Shown here: piece after piece, positions 36,056-44,645 of the stretch
Layout: every line of letters starts with the position of its first letter
How positions within the stretch are numbered: position 1 is the first letter of the stretch
Source of the DNA: an uncultured Burkholderiales bacterium
Lineage (GTDB): Bacteria; Pseudomonadota; Gammaproteobacteria; Burkholderiales; Burkholderiaceae_C
Reading direction: 5' to 3'
Assembly (NCBI GenBank): GCA_903870145.1
Contig: CAIQBO010000036.1
Location: 62,001-126,000, forward strand
Length of the DNA stretch: 64,000 bases
Notes under the pieces: generated by a model
Seen by the model: only the letters and a program-made list of their open reading frames with translations
What the model was told of the DNA's origin: nothing
Database searches by the model: none
Position numbers and translations under genes: made by a program

Positions 36056-36232
36056 ATGCTGCAAAACTTGGGAGAAATGCTCAACCAAGTGCAGTACAGC
36101 AACGACAGTGTCGTCATCAACAAAGAAGGCAAGCCGGTTGCTGTCTTGGTGGATGCCCGCTTGTTTGAGCGGATTCGCAAAATGCAAGACCGCCTTGACC
36201 ACATTCAGCGCCGATTTTTTAATCACCGGTGA
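36056..36232 (+). CDS. Phd/YefM-type antitoxin remnant
   Basis: A 58-residue protein. Its beginning matches the DNA-binding N-terminus of Phd/YefM antitoxins: NLGEMLNQVQYSNDSVVINK, followed by EGKPVAVLVDARLFERI. GGAG lies 8 bases before the ATG. The C-terminal toxin-binding tail is cut short: after DRLDHIQRR the frame runs into sequence that, one frame over, encodes the end of a PIN-domain toxin. Normal Phd antitoxins of this type are about 75-90 residues. It may still bind its own promoter but has probably lost its partner. Confidence 0.65.
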   Translation: MLQNLGEMLNQVQYSNDSVVINKEGKPVAVLVDARLFERIRKMQDRLDHIQRRFFNHR

Positions 36233-36308
36233 CAAAGATTTATTGGCGCTGGCACACCGTTATCCTATTTTCACCCCAGCACAATTTTGGGATGCACACG
36301 GCGTCTGA
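36210..36308 (+). pseudogene. C-terminal fragment of a PIN-domain toxin
   Basis: In a different frame from the antitoxin and overlapping its last 23 bases, the DNA encodes ADFLITGDKDLLALAHRYP, followed by IFTPAQFWDAHGV and a stop. This is the hallmark end of PIN-family toxin ribonucleases (the TGDKDLL motif with its catalytic Asp, then I-x-TPAQFW). The roughly 100 preceding toxin residues are missing. The simplest reading is one internal deletion that joined the middle of the antitoxin gene to the end of the toxin gene. Confidence 0.65.
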
Positions 36309-36311
36309 AAA

Positions 36312-36971
36312 TCAAAACCAATCGACCAGCGGCCAGCCGCGTGCTTGGGCGAGCGTGCGCAAACGCGTATCTCCTTGAGTCACTGTGGGGTGGTTGACAG
36401 CTTCCAAAAGCGGAAGGTCATTCATCGAGTCGCTGTAGCCCCAAGTCTCGATCGTGGACAGATCAAGGCCTTGAGCCGAAAGCCATGCGTGCAATCGTTT
36501 GACTTTCCCCTCTCGCATGTTGGGCACACCCGTTGCATGGCCTGTGAACAAACCATTCTGAATTTCAGTTTCAGTGGCGATCAGGTCTGATACGCCCAGG
36601 TGCTCAGCTGTGAGCTCGGTGATGAAGCGGTTGGTGGCCGTGGTCATCACCACGCGATCGCCTTGTGCTTGGTGAATTTGTATTTGGACCTTGCCAGCTG
36701 CGGCCAAGCGAGGTGCAATCCATTCATGCAAAAATTCGACACGCAGAGGCTGCCAGTCTTGAGGCGATTTCAAAACCAAGCTGCCAATGTAAAAATCACA
36801 AAAAACCTGCACATCCACAGTGCCTGATTGATAGTCACTTGCTATCTGCGCATTGCGCTGAGAAAAGCTTGCTTTTTCAAGCATGCCTTTCTCAATCAAA
36901 AAATCACACCACAGTTGGTCACTGTCACCATTGAGCAGCGTGTGGTCTAAATCAAAAAGGGCAAGTCGCAT
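36312..36971 (-). CDS. HAD-superfamily phosphatase (subfamily IB, SerB-like)
   Basis: A 219-residue phosphatase. The nucleophile motif is LFDLDHTLLNGDSD at residues 5-18, motif II is VVMTTATNRFI, the lysine is in REGKVKRLHAWL, and motif III is GYSDSMNDLPLLEAV. This layout fits HAD-IB hydrolases such as phosphoserine phosphatase-like or histidinol-phosphatase-like proteins of betaproteobacteria. It lies 18 bases downstream of the aldehyde dehydrogenase gene, so it may be the last gene of the aminophosphonate operon, although such genes are also common as singletons. The substrate is not evident. Confidence 0.82.
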   Translation of the reverse strand: MRLALFDLDHTLLNGDSDQLWCDFLIEKGMLEKASFSQRNAQIASDYQSGTVDVQVFCDFYIGSLVLKSPQDWQPLRVEFLHEWIAPRLAAAGKVQIQIHQAQGDRVVMTTATNRFITELTAEHLGVSDLIATETEIQNGLFTGHATGVPNMREGKVKRLHAWLSAQGLDLSTIETWGYSDSMNDLPLLEAVNHPTVTQGDTRLRTLAQARGWPLVDWF

Positions 36972-36989
36972 GTGTCAATTTCCAGTACG

Positions 36990-38375
36990 TTAAACAGACC
37001 GCAAATGCCAAGCCTTGGGCCGCGTGAAAGTGGCCAAGCCTTCGCGCGACAAAGTCAGGCCCATGCCCGAATGACCCCAGCCGCTCCATGGCAGACGCGG
37101 GCTGACGCGGTCACAGCAATTCCAATACACCGTGCCGGCGCGAACTTGAGACAACACAGCGCGGGCATGGGCTTCGTCGGGGGTGTAGACACCTGCGGTC
37201 AAGCCGTAGGCCGTGTCGTTCATCCAGCGCACCGCTTGGGCATCGTCATCAACTTTTTGAATGCCCAAGATGGGGCCAAAACTCTCTTCACGCATGAGCG
37301 CCATGCTGTGATCAACTTGGTCAAAAACTGTGGCGTTGAACCAGTTACCTCGGCCGCCAAAGGGGCCCACGGCGCGTTGCCCGCCGAGCAAGCAGCGTGC
37401 GCCTTTGGCCAATGCATCGGCCACTTGTGCTTCTAAAACTTGAAGTTGCGGCGCACGCGTCAAAGGCCCCAGGTAAGTGTCTGCAGCCAAGGGGTCGCCC
37501 ATTTTGAAACTGCGCACAGTCTCGAGCAGCGCTTGAACAAAACGATCATGCACACTGGCGTGGACATACACGCGCTCTACCGAACAGCAGCTTTGCCCCG
37601 CGTTGTACATGGCGCCATCGGCCAAAGATTGTGCGGCGGTCACAGGGTCGGCATCGGCGCACACGTAAGTCGGGTCTTTGCCGCCCAGCTCCAATTGCAG
37701 TTTGGTCATGCGCGGGCCCATGACGTTGGCAATGTGCTGGCCGGTGGCCAAAGAGCCGGTGAAGAACATGCCGTCGAGTGCTTGCGCTAGCAACGCGTTG
37801 CCTGTGTCTGCCGCGCCGATCAAGGCGGCAAACACGTCTTGTGGAACGCCCGCTGCGTGCAGCAAGCGTGCCATGGCCAAGCCGGTCATAGGGGCAAATT
37901 CGGAAGGCTTGTAGAGCACGGCATTGCCCATCAACAGGGCTGGCACAAACACATTGCCACCGACAAACCAAGGGTAGTTCCAAGCGGAAATATTGCCAAT
38001 CACACCCAAAGGAATGTGCTCAATTTGCTCGCACATGCCGTCTTGGTTGAAGACGGTTTGTGTTTGTAAAACGGATTCGGCTTGGCTTAAGAAAAAATCA
38101 ATACGACCTAAAAATCCATTGAGCTCGTTACGTGAATGTGCCAAGGGTTTTCCGGTTTCCAGCGTCATGGTGCGCGCCAAATCATCCAATTCTTTTTCAA
38201 CCAGCGCGCGAAATGTTTGGATGCACGCTCTGCGCTGTACCAAAGGGGTTGCGGCCCACGCCGGTTGGGCAGTGCGTGCTTTTTGAGCTTTGATGGCCAC
38301 GCCAGCGCCATCGTCGATGGGCAGTTGCGTGATCAATTCTTCGGTGGCAGGGTTGTTGACGTTGAGTAATTTCAT
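36990..38375 (-). CDS. NAD(P)-dependent aldehyde dehydrogenase
   Basis: A 461-residue non-acylating aldehyde dehydrogenase. The cofactor-binding segment is GVIGNISAWNYPWFVGGNVF, the general-base glutamate is in LQLELGGKDPTYV, and the catalytic cysteine is in YNAGQSCCSVERVYVH near residue 270. It is the fourth gene of a leftward set: glutamine-synthetase-like ligase, iron alcohol dehydrogenase, PuuD-like hydrolase, this enzyme. In a gamma-glutamylation pathway it would oxidise the gamma-glutamylated amino-aldehyde to the acid, as PuuC does in putrescine breakdown. Succinate-semialdehyde or another aldehyde remains possible. Confidence 0.85.
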   Translation of the reverse strand: MKLLNVNNPATEELITQLPIDDGAGVAIKAQKARTAQPAWAATPLVQRRACIQTFRALVEKELDDLARTMTLETGKPLAHSRNELNGFLGRIDFFLSQAESVLQTQTVFNQDGMCEQIEHIPLGVIGNISAWNYPWFVGGNVFVPALLMGNAVLYKPSEFAPMTGLAMARLLHAAGVPQDVFAALIGAADTGNALLAQALDGMFFTGSLATGQHIANVMGPRMTKLQLELGGKDPTYVCADADPVTAAQSLADGAMYNAGQSCCSVERVYVHASVHDRFVQALLETVRSFKMGDPLAADTYLGPLTRAPQLQVLEAQVADALAKGARCLLGGQRAVGPFGGRGNWFNATVFDQVDHSMALMREESFGPILGIQKVDDDAQAVRWMNDTAYGLTAGVYTPDEAHARAVLSQVRAGTVYWNCCDRVSPRLPWSGWGHSGMGLTLSREGLATFTRPKAWHLRSV

Positions 38376-38415
38376 GGTGTTGCGTTGTCGATGTTCGGGA
38401 AGAGTCTTGCGCGCA

Positions 38416-39219
38416 TCAAGCCTTGCGCGCTGTGTGATCTGGGCGCGTTTGCCGGGCGGCGTTTAAAAAGTCAGAGAGGATGGGCGCATCGTCCAAAGTA
38501 CCCTGCTCGGGTGTGTGAAATTCAGGATGCCACTGCACCGCAGCCACATAAGAATTGCCTTGGTAGCGAATGGCTTCTGCAATGCGATCGTTGGGGCAAT
38601 AGGCTTCAATCACAAAGTTCGGTGCCAAGTCTTTGATGCCTTGGTGGTGCACGCTGTTGACGCGCGCTTGCTTGGCACCGTTTAAAACCTGCGCCAAACG
38701 ACTGGATGGATCAATGGCCAAGTCATGGGTGTTGTGGTCGTAGGTCTTGGCATCACGGTGCGTCAAGGCTTGTGGGCACTGCGTGGCGATATCTTGATAC
38801 AGTGTGCCGCCAAAGGCCACATTGATCATTTGCAAACCCCTGCAAACACCTAAAACCGGTTTGCCAGCAGCCACAAAAGCTTCGATCAATTTTTTCTCAT
38901 ATGCATCTCGAATGCGGTCGCCTTGCCAGCGTTCGTCCATGGCGGTTTCACCGTAACTGCCGGGCCATACGTCGCTGCCGCCCATCAACACGACGGCATC
39001 TAAACAGTCGGCAAAGTCATTCAAACTGGTATCGCTTTTTTGCGTTGGACCCTCTGGCGATGGAACCATGAATGCCAAATCGCCTTGCGACATGACCCAA
39101 TGGGCCATGGATTGCTCCAGGTACTGCAATGTTTTGCCTGAGAAAATGGGCCGTGCGGGGTCGGCATGAAAAAAGCATGCTGAGATGCCGATTTTCAGGC
39201 GTTGTTTGCGGGTGGACAT
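38416..39219 (-). CDS. Class I glutamine amidotransferase-like hydrolase (PuuD family)
   Basis: A 267-residue hydrolase of the gamma-glutamyl-GABA hydrolase family (peptidase C26). The nucleophile elbow is LGVCRGLQMINVAFGGTLYQ near residue 125, and the catalytic His-Glu pair is in VAAVQWHPEF. It would release glutamate from a gamma-glutamyl amide. I chose the ATG at 39219, with AGAGG about 10 bases upstream; a GTG at 39237 overlapping the previous stop (GTGA) would add six residues. It lies between the iron alcohol dehydrogenase and aldehyde dehydrogenase genes, which supports a shared gamma-glutamyl pathway. Confidence 0.85.
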   Translation of the reverse strand: MSTRKQRLKIGISACFFHADPARPIFSGKTLQYLEQSMAHWVMSQGDLAFMVPSPEGPTQKSDTSLNDFADCLDAVVLMGGSDVWPGSYGETAMDERWQGDRIRDAYEKKLIEAFVAAGKPVLGVCRGLQMINVAFGGTLYQDIATQCPQALTHRDAKTYDHNTHDLAIDPSSRLAQVLNGAKQARVNSVHHQGIKDLAPNFVIEAYCPNDRIAEAIRYQGNSYVAAVQWHPEFHTPEQGTLDDAPILSDFLNAARQTRPDHTARKA

Positions 39220-39233
39220 GGTGTGCTGGCCTC

Positions 39234-40367
39234 TCACATCGCCGCTTTGAAAAGTATTTCAAAATCTGCTGCGCTGCAAGGCCTGGGGTTGGTCTGGTGA
39301 CAAGTGTCGGCGGTCGCAATCGCGACCAATCGCGCCATGTGCTCAGGTCGAACGCCATAAGCCGATAAGCTGCCTTGCATGCCAATGGATTCTTTCAAAT
39401 CTTTCAACCACTGCACAAAGCCTGCTCCGCCCCCTGCGACTTTGCACACATGGGCCAACTCGGAAAATTTATCTGGAACGGCATGGTAGTTCCAAGCCAT
39501 CACGGTGTCGATCATCAAAGCATTGGCCAAGCCGTGGTGCATGTCGAGCACAGCGCCAAGCGCATGTGCGCAAGAATGCACAGCGCCCAAATCTTTTTGA
39601 AATGCAATGGCTCCCATCATGGAGGACATCATCATGCTGCTGCGCGCGTGCAAATGACCGGGCTGGTGCACGGCGGTGTGCAAAGCGGCAGCTGCAATGC
39701 GTGTGCCTTCCAAAGCAATGCCGTCGCACAAGGGGTGGTAGGCCGGTGACAGGTAACTCTCGATGTTGTGGGTCAGCGCGTCCATACCTGTGGCGGCGGT
39801 GATCTTGGCTGGCAGTCCGACGGTAAGCTCAGGGTCTGCGAACACAGTTTGCGCCAACAATTTGGGGCTGAAGATCACACGCTTTTGATGCGTGTCGTCT
39901 TCGCTCACAACGCTCGAGCGCCCCACTTCAGAGCCAGTGCCCGAGGTGGTGGGCAGGGCCACGAAATAAGGCAAATTTCCGGTGATGCTGCGCACTTGCG
40001 GGTGGTCCCATGCGTATTCCAAAATTGAGCCTTCGTGGGTGGCTGCCAAGCCCACCACTTTGGCCACATCGAGCGAGGCCCCGCCGCCCAGGCCAATCAC
40101 GGCATCGGCGCGGTGGGCTTTGTACGCTTGCGCACCCGCCATCACTTGCGAGGCAGTGGGGTTGCCATGAACGCCAGCGAACACCGCCACATCCAAGCCC
40201 CCCAGATGGCTTTGAAACTCTGCGAGCAAAGGCAAACTGGCCAAGGCTTGGTCGGTCACGATCAAGGGGCGACGAATGCCGGCATCTTTCAGGTGTTGCG
40301 CCACCAATGTGCGGGCGCCCACGCCAAAATGAATCGGGGTTGGAAAAGAAAATTTCTGAATGCTCAC
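39234..40367 (-). CDS. Iron-containing (group III) alcohol dehydrogenase
   Basis: A 377-residue NAD(P)-dependent alcohol dehydrogenase. The dinucleotide-binding part is DAVIGLGGGASLDVAKVVGL, then FVALPTTSGTGSEVGRSSV. The metal ligands are in DALTHNIESYLSPAYHPLCDG and SCAHALGAVLDMHHGLANAL. It starts with GTG behind a strong AGGAGG site and follows the ligase gene by 15 bases. Next to a gamma-glutamyl ligase, the likely task is to oxidise a gamma-glutamylated amino alcohol (such as gamma-glutamyl-ethanolamide) to its aldehyde; this is inference. Phosphonate-pathway iron alcohol dehydrogenases (PhpC-like) are an alternative. Confidence 0.85.
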   Translation of the reverse strand: MSIQKFSFPTPIHFGVGARTLVAQHLKDAGIRRPLIVTDQALASLPLLAEFQSHLGGLDVAVFAGVHGNPTASQVMAGAQAYKAHRADAVIGLGGGASLDVAKVVGLAATHEGSILEYAWDHPQVRSITGNLPYFVALPTTSGTGSEVGRSSVVSEDDTHQKRVIFSPKLLAQTVFADPELTVGLPAKITAATGMDALTHNIESYLSPAYHPLCDGIALEGTRIAAAALHTAVHQPGHLHARSSMMMSSMMGAIAFQKDLGAVHSCAHALGAVLDMHHGLANALMIDTVMAWNYHAVPDKFSELAHVCKVAGGGAGFVQWLKDLKESIGMQGSLSAYGVRPEHMARLVAIATADTCHQTNPRPCSAADFEILFKAAM

Positions 40368-40382
40368 AAGGCCTCCTAGCTG

Positions 40383-41756
40383 TCAAATAATTTCAAAATA
40401 GCGTTTGAGTTCCCAATCGGTCACGCCGTCCAGCCATTGTCGCCATTCCCATTCACGGGTGGCTGCGAAGTGGTCAACAAATGTGTCGCCCAACCAATTG
40501 CGTGCGATTTTGGATTTTTGGAAATTGTGCGTGGTCTCGATCAGGGTGCGCGGCGCACGCGCCATGTTCTCTGCGCCGCCATTGGTGCCGTGAATGGCCG
40601 GAGCAGTCAGCTTCAAGCCCTTTTCCACGCCATCCAAACCCGCGGCGATCACAGCAGCCATGGCCAAATAAGGGTTCACATCCGCGCCTGGGCAGCGGGT
40701 TTCTAGGCGAGTCGATTTGGCCGAGCCAGCAATCACGCGGAAACTCGCTGTGCGGTTGTCCACGCCCCAGGTGGGTTTGACAGGCGCCCAAAAACCATCG
40801 ACCAAGCGTTTGTAGCTGTTGATGGTGGGCCAGAACATGGGGGCGAACTCCATCAAACAAGCGACTTGCCCGGCCAAGTAACTCTCAAACAAAGGGCTCA
40901 TGCCATGGCGGCCTTTGGCATCGGCAAAAAGATTTTTTTTGCCATCGCTCAGGCTTTGGTGAATGTGGCCGCTGCAGCCGGGGTAGGCTGCATTCCACTT
41001 GGCCATGAAGCTGGGCATGATGCCAAAGCGCGCGCCAATTTCTTTGGCACCGGTTTTGAAAAGGATGGCGCGATCAGCTTGAGTCAGCGCATCGCTAAAG
41101 GCGATGGCAGCTTCGTAAACGCCAGGGCCTGTCTCGGTGTGCAGGCCTTCAATGGGTACGTCAAATTGTGCCATCTCGTCTTGAATGGCGTTGAAAAATT
41201 CTCGGTTTTGATTCACACGCAGCAAAGAATAACCAAACATGCCAGGGGTCAGGGGGGTGGGGTCAACGCCTTTTTTGGCATCCCAAGTGTGCGGAGTTTC
41301 TAAGAAATTAAACCACTCGAACTCCATGCCGCACATGGGCTTGACGCCCATTTTTTCGGCGCGCTTTAAAACTTTTTTCAAGGTTTGACGGGGACACAAA
41401 GGGTGGGGTGAGCCATCGGCTAAAACAAATTCACCCAAGAAGAAGGGCACATTTTGATCCCATGGCACGCGCCTGGCGGTGTCCAAATCAAGGCGCGCCA
41501 GGGCGTCTGGAAAACCGTGTTGCCAACCGGTGAACGTTGTGTTGTCGTAGCACTGATCGGAAGAGTCCCAGCCAAACACCACGTCGCAAAAACCAAAACC
41601 ACCTTCGGGATGGGGCTTGGCAGCACCCAAAAATTTATCGATGTGCAAATACTTGCCGCGCAATATGCCGTCGATGTCACTGACAGCCACCTTGACTTTG
41701 CCGGTGCCACTTTTTTGAACTTCTTTGAGCGCTGGGTGAACTTTGCTAGTGGCCAT
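40383..41756 (-). CDS. Glutamine-synthetase-like gamma-glutamyl-amine ligase
   Basis: A 457-residue member of the glutamine synthetase family. Beta-grasp start VAVSDIDGILRGKYLHIDKF; catalytic region with CGMEFEWFNF, HTETGPGVYEAAI, GCSGHIHQSL, NRTASFRVIAGSAK and RLETRCPGADVNPYLAMAAV. These keep the ATP, metal and glutamate sites, but the protein differs from housekeeping GlnA and is closer to GlnT/PuuA-like ligases that couple glutamate to an amine. The ATG at 41756 has AAAGGA 7 bases upstream. It lies 38 bases after phnW and is followed by an alcohol dehydrogenase, a PuuD-like hydrolase and an aldehyde dehydrogenase. Its amine could be ethanolamine, a methylamine or a 2-aminoethyl compound; sequence alone does not decide. 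Confidence 0.82.
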   Translation of the reverse strand: MATSKVHPALKEVQKSGTGKVKVAVSDIDGILRGKYLHIDKFLGAAKPHPEGGFGFCDVVFGWDSSDQCYDNTTFTGWQHGFPDALARLDLDTARRVPWDQNVPFFLGEFVLADGSPHPLCPRQTLKKVLKRAEKMGVKPMCGMEFEWFNFLETPHTWDAKKGVDPTPLTPGMFGYSLLRVNQNREFFNAIQDEMAQFDVPIEGLHTETGPGVYEAAIAFSDALTQADRAILFKTGAKEIGARFGIMPSFMAKWNAAYPGCSGHIHQSLSDGKKNLFADAKGRHGMSPLFESYLAGQVACLMEFAPMFWPTINSYKRLVDGFWAPVKPTWGVDNRTASFRVIAGSAKSTRLETRCPGADVNPYLAMAAVIAAGLDGVEKGLKLTAPAIHGTNGGAENMARAPRTLIETTHNFQKSKIARNWLGDTFVDHFAATREWEWRQWLDGVTDWELKRYFEII

Positions 41757-41793
41757 GTTGCAATCCTTTGAGGTGCTGGTAATTATTGAAAAA

Positions 41794-42909
41794 TCACGCA
41801 GGCTTGCCGCTGGCAATGCCCATTTCTTGCAAAGTCAATGACACGGCATGCACGGCTTGTTGCATTTCAACGGGACCGATGGCCCCAATGCAACCGACGC
41901 GGAAGGTTTCGATCTGCGTCAGCTTTCCTGGGTACAAAATAAAACCGTGCTGCTTAGCGGCCTCATAGAATTTTTTGAATTCATAACGGGCATCACCAGG
42001 TGCATGGAATGTCACGATGATGGGCGCTTGAATGGCTGGCTCAAGAAAGGGTTTGAAGCCCAGAGCGGCCATGCCGTCGATCAATGTTTGGCAGTTGGCT
42101 TGGTAGCGCTTGAGGCGCGCGGCTTGGCCGCCTTCTTCCTCAAACTGTGCGATGGCTTCGGCCAAAGCTACCAGCACATGGGTGGGCGGCGTAAAGCGCC
42201 ATTGACCCGTTTTTTCCATGTACACATATTGGTCATACAGGTCCATGGCCAAGGATGCGTTGTTACCAATGCAGCTGTCCAAAATAGCTTTGCGCAAAAA
42301 TACAAAGCCCATGCCGGGGACACCTTCGAGGCACTTGCCACTGGCCGCGATCAAGGCGTCAAAGCGCGTGCTGCGCGCGTCAATTTCCAAAGCGGCAAAG
42401 GAACTCATAGCGTCCACAATCAAACCTTTGCTGTGCTGCTCACAGACCTGTGCCACTTGGGCCAGTGGATTCAAAACTCCGGCGCCCGTCTCACAGTGGA
42501 TCAGCACCACATGGGTGATGCTGGGGTCTTTTTCAAGCAGGGCGTGGAGCTGCGCTGGCGAGACGGCTTGCGCTTCGTCTGTAGGCGCCAAGGTGGTACG
42601 CCGGCCCATCATGGTCGAGAGCTTGGCGGCGCGTTTGCAGTAAGCGCCATTGTCAAGCACCAAGATGTGGCCGTCTCGCGGCACCACGGTGGCCACGGCT
42701 GCTTCGACGCTGAAGGTCCCGCTGCCTTGCAAAGGGACGACCACATGGCTTTCGTGGCCGCGCACAATGTCCAGCAAGCTTTTGCGCACACCGGCAGTCA
42801 CGGCCATGAACTCGCTGTCCCATGAACCCCAGTCACGCAGCATGGCTGTCTTGGTGCGCAAGGTGGTGGTCAAAGGGCCGGGGGTTAAAAGGATGGCTTC
42901 GCGGTGCAT
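41794..42909 (-). CDS. phnW: 2-aminoethylphosphonate--pyruvate aminotransferase
   Basis: A 371-residue PLP enzyme transferring the amino group of AEP to pyruvate, giving phosphonoacetaldehyde and alanine. The PhnW opening [25 protein letters not shown] region, the glycine-rich PLP phosphate site ([18 protein letters not shown]), the Asp contact in [14 protein letters not shown], and the PLP lysine in [17 protein letters not shown] near residue 193 are all visible. It sits between the AEP transporter and the ligase gene. PhnY and PhnA, encoded on the other side of the regulator, complete the pathway. No phnX (phosphonatase) is in the window. Confidence 0.94.
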   Translation of the reverse strand: MHREAILLTPGPLTTTLRTKTAMLRDWGSWDSEFMAVTAGVRKSLLDIVRGHESHVVVPLQGSGTFSVEAAVATVVPRDGHILVLDNGAYCKRAAKLSTMMGRRTTLAPTDEAQAVSPAQLHALLEKDPSITHVVLIHCETGAGVLNPLAQVAQVCEQHSKGLIVDAMSSFAALEIDARSTRFDALIAASGKCLEGVPGMGFVFLRKAILDSCIGNNASLAMDLYDQYVYMEKTGQWRFTPPTHVLVALAEAIAQFEEEGGQAARLKRYQANCQTLIDGMAALGFKPFLEPAIQAPIIVTFHAPGDARYEFKKFYEAAKQHGFILYPGKLTQIETFRVGCIGAIGPVEMQQAVHAVSLTLQEMGIASGKPA

Positions 42910-42940
42910 AGTTCATTCATTTCAAGTTAAGTGATCACAT

Positions 42941-44638
42941 TCAACGGCCGCGCCAAGCTTGCGTGCGGCGGTTCATGACATGCCCCAGCCACGCAAACAA
43001 ACCGGTGGCCACAGCCGAGATTAAACCGATCAGCACTGCCATGGCTGCAGCAGCCCCTGTGTCACCGGCTTCGTCTAAATTCAAGATGGCAATCGAGGCC
43101 ACCTTGGTCTCGGGTGAGTACAAAAACACCACGGCTGAAATGGTGGTCATGGCATTGATGAAAAAGTAGCGCGCTATGTCCACCATGGCGGGTGTACAGA
43201 TGGGCAAAGTCACGCGCCAAAAGGTTTTGTAAAAAGGAACCTTCAGGGAGGCGCTGACCGATTCAAATTCAGGGTCCAAAGCTTTCAATGCTGTGCTCGC
43301 CGTCAAATGCCCGGTGGTGTAGAAGTGAACAATGGTGCAAAGGGTCAAAAGCGGCATGCTTTGGTACAAGCCGTGCAATGGGTTTCTGGGCATGTTGAAA
43401 AAGAAAATATAGCCCAAGCCCAGCACCAAGCCCGGCACCGCCATGGGAAGCACGGCCAACAATTGCAGTGGCCCGCGAAGGGCATTCATGCCTTTGGTTT
43501 TTTCCATCAAATAGGCCGTGCAAAAAACCAGCAAGGTGCCAAACACAGCCGTGCCGCTGGCCATCTTCAAACTGTTGACGAAGCCTTCGCCCACCTCACC
43601 ATCGACCAAGCCCAGTGTGTAATGGCGCAAACTGGGGCTCAAGTCGTAAGGCCAAAAACTGGCGAAGGAGGCAAACACCGCCATGCCCAACATGGCCAGC
43701 ATGATGGTTGAAATGAACACGCACAAAAGCAGCATAAGGCGGTCACGGTCTTTGGCAGGGTGAGCTTGGTAGGGTACTGCGCGCGCGCTGAGCATGGCGG
43801 TTTGGCGCGCACTGACATAGCGGTCAACTGCAAAACTCAGCACCGCAGGTGAAAGCAGGAAGATCGCCACCACCGAACCTCTGGCGAAATCTTGTTGGCC
43901 AATGACGAGTTTGAAAATATCGGTTGCCATCATGTTGAAGTTGCCGCCAATCACCTTGGGTATGCCAAAGTCGGTCACCACCAAAGTAAAACTCACCAAG
44001 GCGGCTGAGATCAAACCGTATTTGGCGCCAGGCAATGTGATGGTGAGAAATTTTCGAACAGCGCGCGTGCCCAAGGCGTCTGCAGCTTCATACAGGCGCG
44101 CATCGGCCAGTGCCAAGGCGGTTACCAAAATCATCACCACATGTGGAAACACGGCAAAGCACTCGGCGATCACGACACCCGCAGGGCCATAAATTTGATC
44201 GACTCCTGCGGCTTGCATGGCCGACTTCAAAACCCCTTGGTTGCCAAACCAATAGATCAAAGAGATGGCCGACAAAAGCGATGGCGCCAGCAAGGGGATC
44301 AAACTGATAGCGCGAAACAAAGATTTAAACGGCATGCAACTGCGCGTCAAAGCATATGCAAAGCCGAAAGCCAGGGGCAGCACAATCAAGGTGACCAAGG
44401 CAGAGACCCAGACGCTGTTCCATAGACTGTGCAGCAAGGCAGGCGTTTGGATGTAGCTGATGAAGTTGCGAAGGCCCACGAATTGACCTTGATCGTCCAT
44501 GGCGGCTTGCTGCAAGATGGCCAGCAAAGGTGCTGCCAAAAAAATCAAGAGAACCAGCGTTGCCAAGCCCAAACCGACATAAGCCAAGCCCTGGCTCCAA
44601 TGGGTTCGCTGGGTGACAAGGGGCAAGCTGTGGATCAT
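42941..44638 (-). CDS. AEP-type ABC transporter permease, two-domain fused
   Basis: A 565-residue inner-membrane protein made of two consecutive permease domains with about twelve helices. The first coupling loop is YEAADALGTRAVRKFLTITLPG near residue 190; the second is EFESVSASLKVPFYKTFWRV with TLPICTPAMVDI. This fused form, related to iron(III) permeases of the FbpB type, is the one named PhnU2-like for putative 2-aminoethylphosphonate importers; Salmonella uses separate PhnU and PhnV. It lies 7 bases after the ATPase gene and 31 before phnW. Role by family and context; AEP transport itself is inferred. Confidence 0.85.
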   Translation of the reverse strand: MIHSLPLVTQRTHWSQGLAYVGLGLATLVLLIFLAAPLLAILQQAAMDDQGQFVGLRNFISYIQTPALLHSLWNSVWVSALVTLIVLPLAFGFAYALTRSCMPFKSLFRAISLIPLLAPSLLSAISLIYWFGNQGVLKSAMQAAGVDQIYGPAGVVIAECFAVFPHVVMILVTALALADARLYEAADALGTRAVRKFLTITLPGAKYGLISAALVSFTLVVTDFGIPKVIGGNFNMMATDIFKLVIGQQDFARGSVVAIFLLSPAVLSFAVDRYVSARQTAMLSARAVPYQAHPAKDRDRLMLLLCVFISTIMLAMLGMAVFASFASFWPYDLSPSLRHYTLGLVDGEVGEGFVNSLKMASGTAVFGTLLVFCTAYLMEKTKGMNALRGPLQLLAVLPMAVPGLVLGLGYIFFFNMPRNPLHGLYQSMPLLTLCTIVHFYTTGHLTASTALKALDPEFESVSASLKVPFYKTFWRVTLPICTPAMVDIARYFFINAMTTISAVVFLYSPETKVASIAILNLDEAGDTGAAAAMAVLIGLISAVATGLFAWLGHVMNRRTQAWRGR

Positions 44639-44645
44639 GCCAGTG

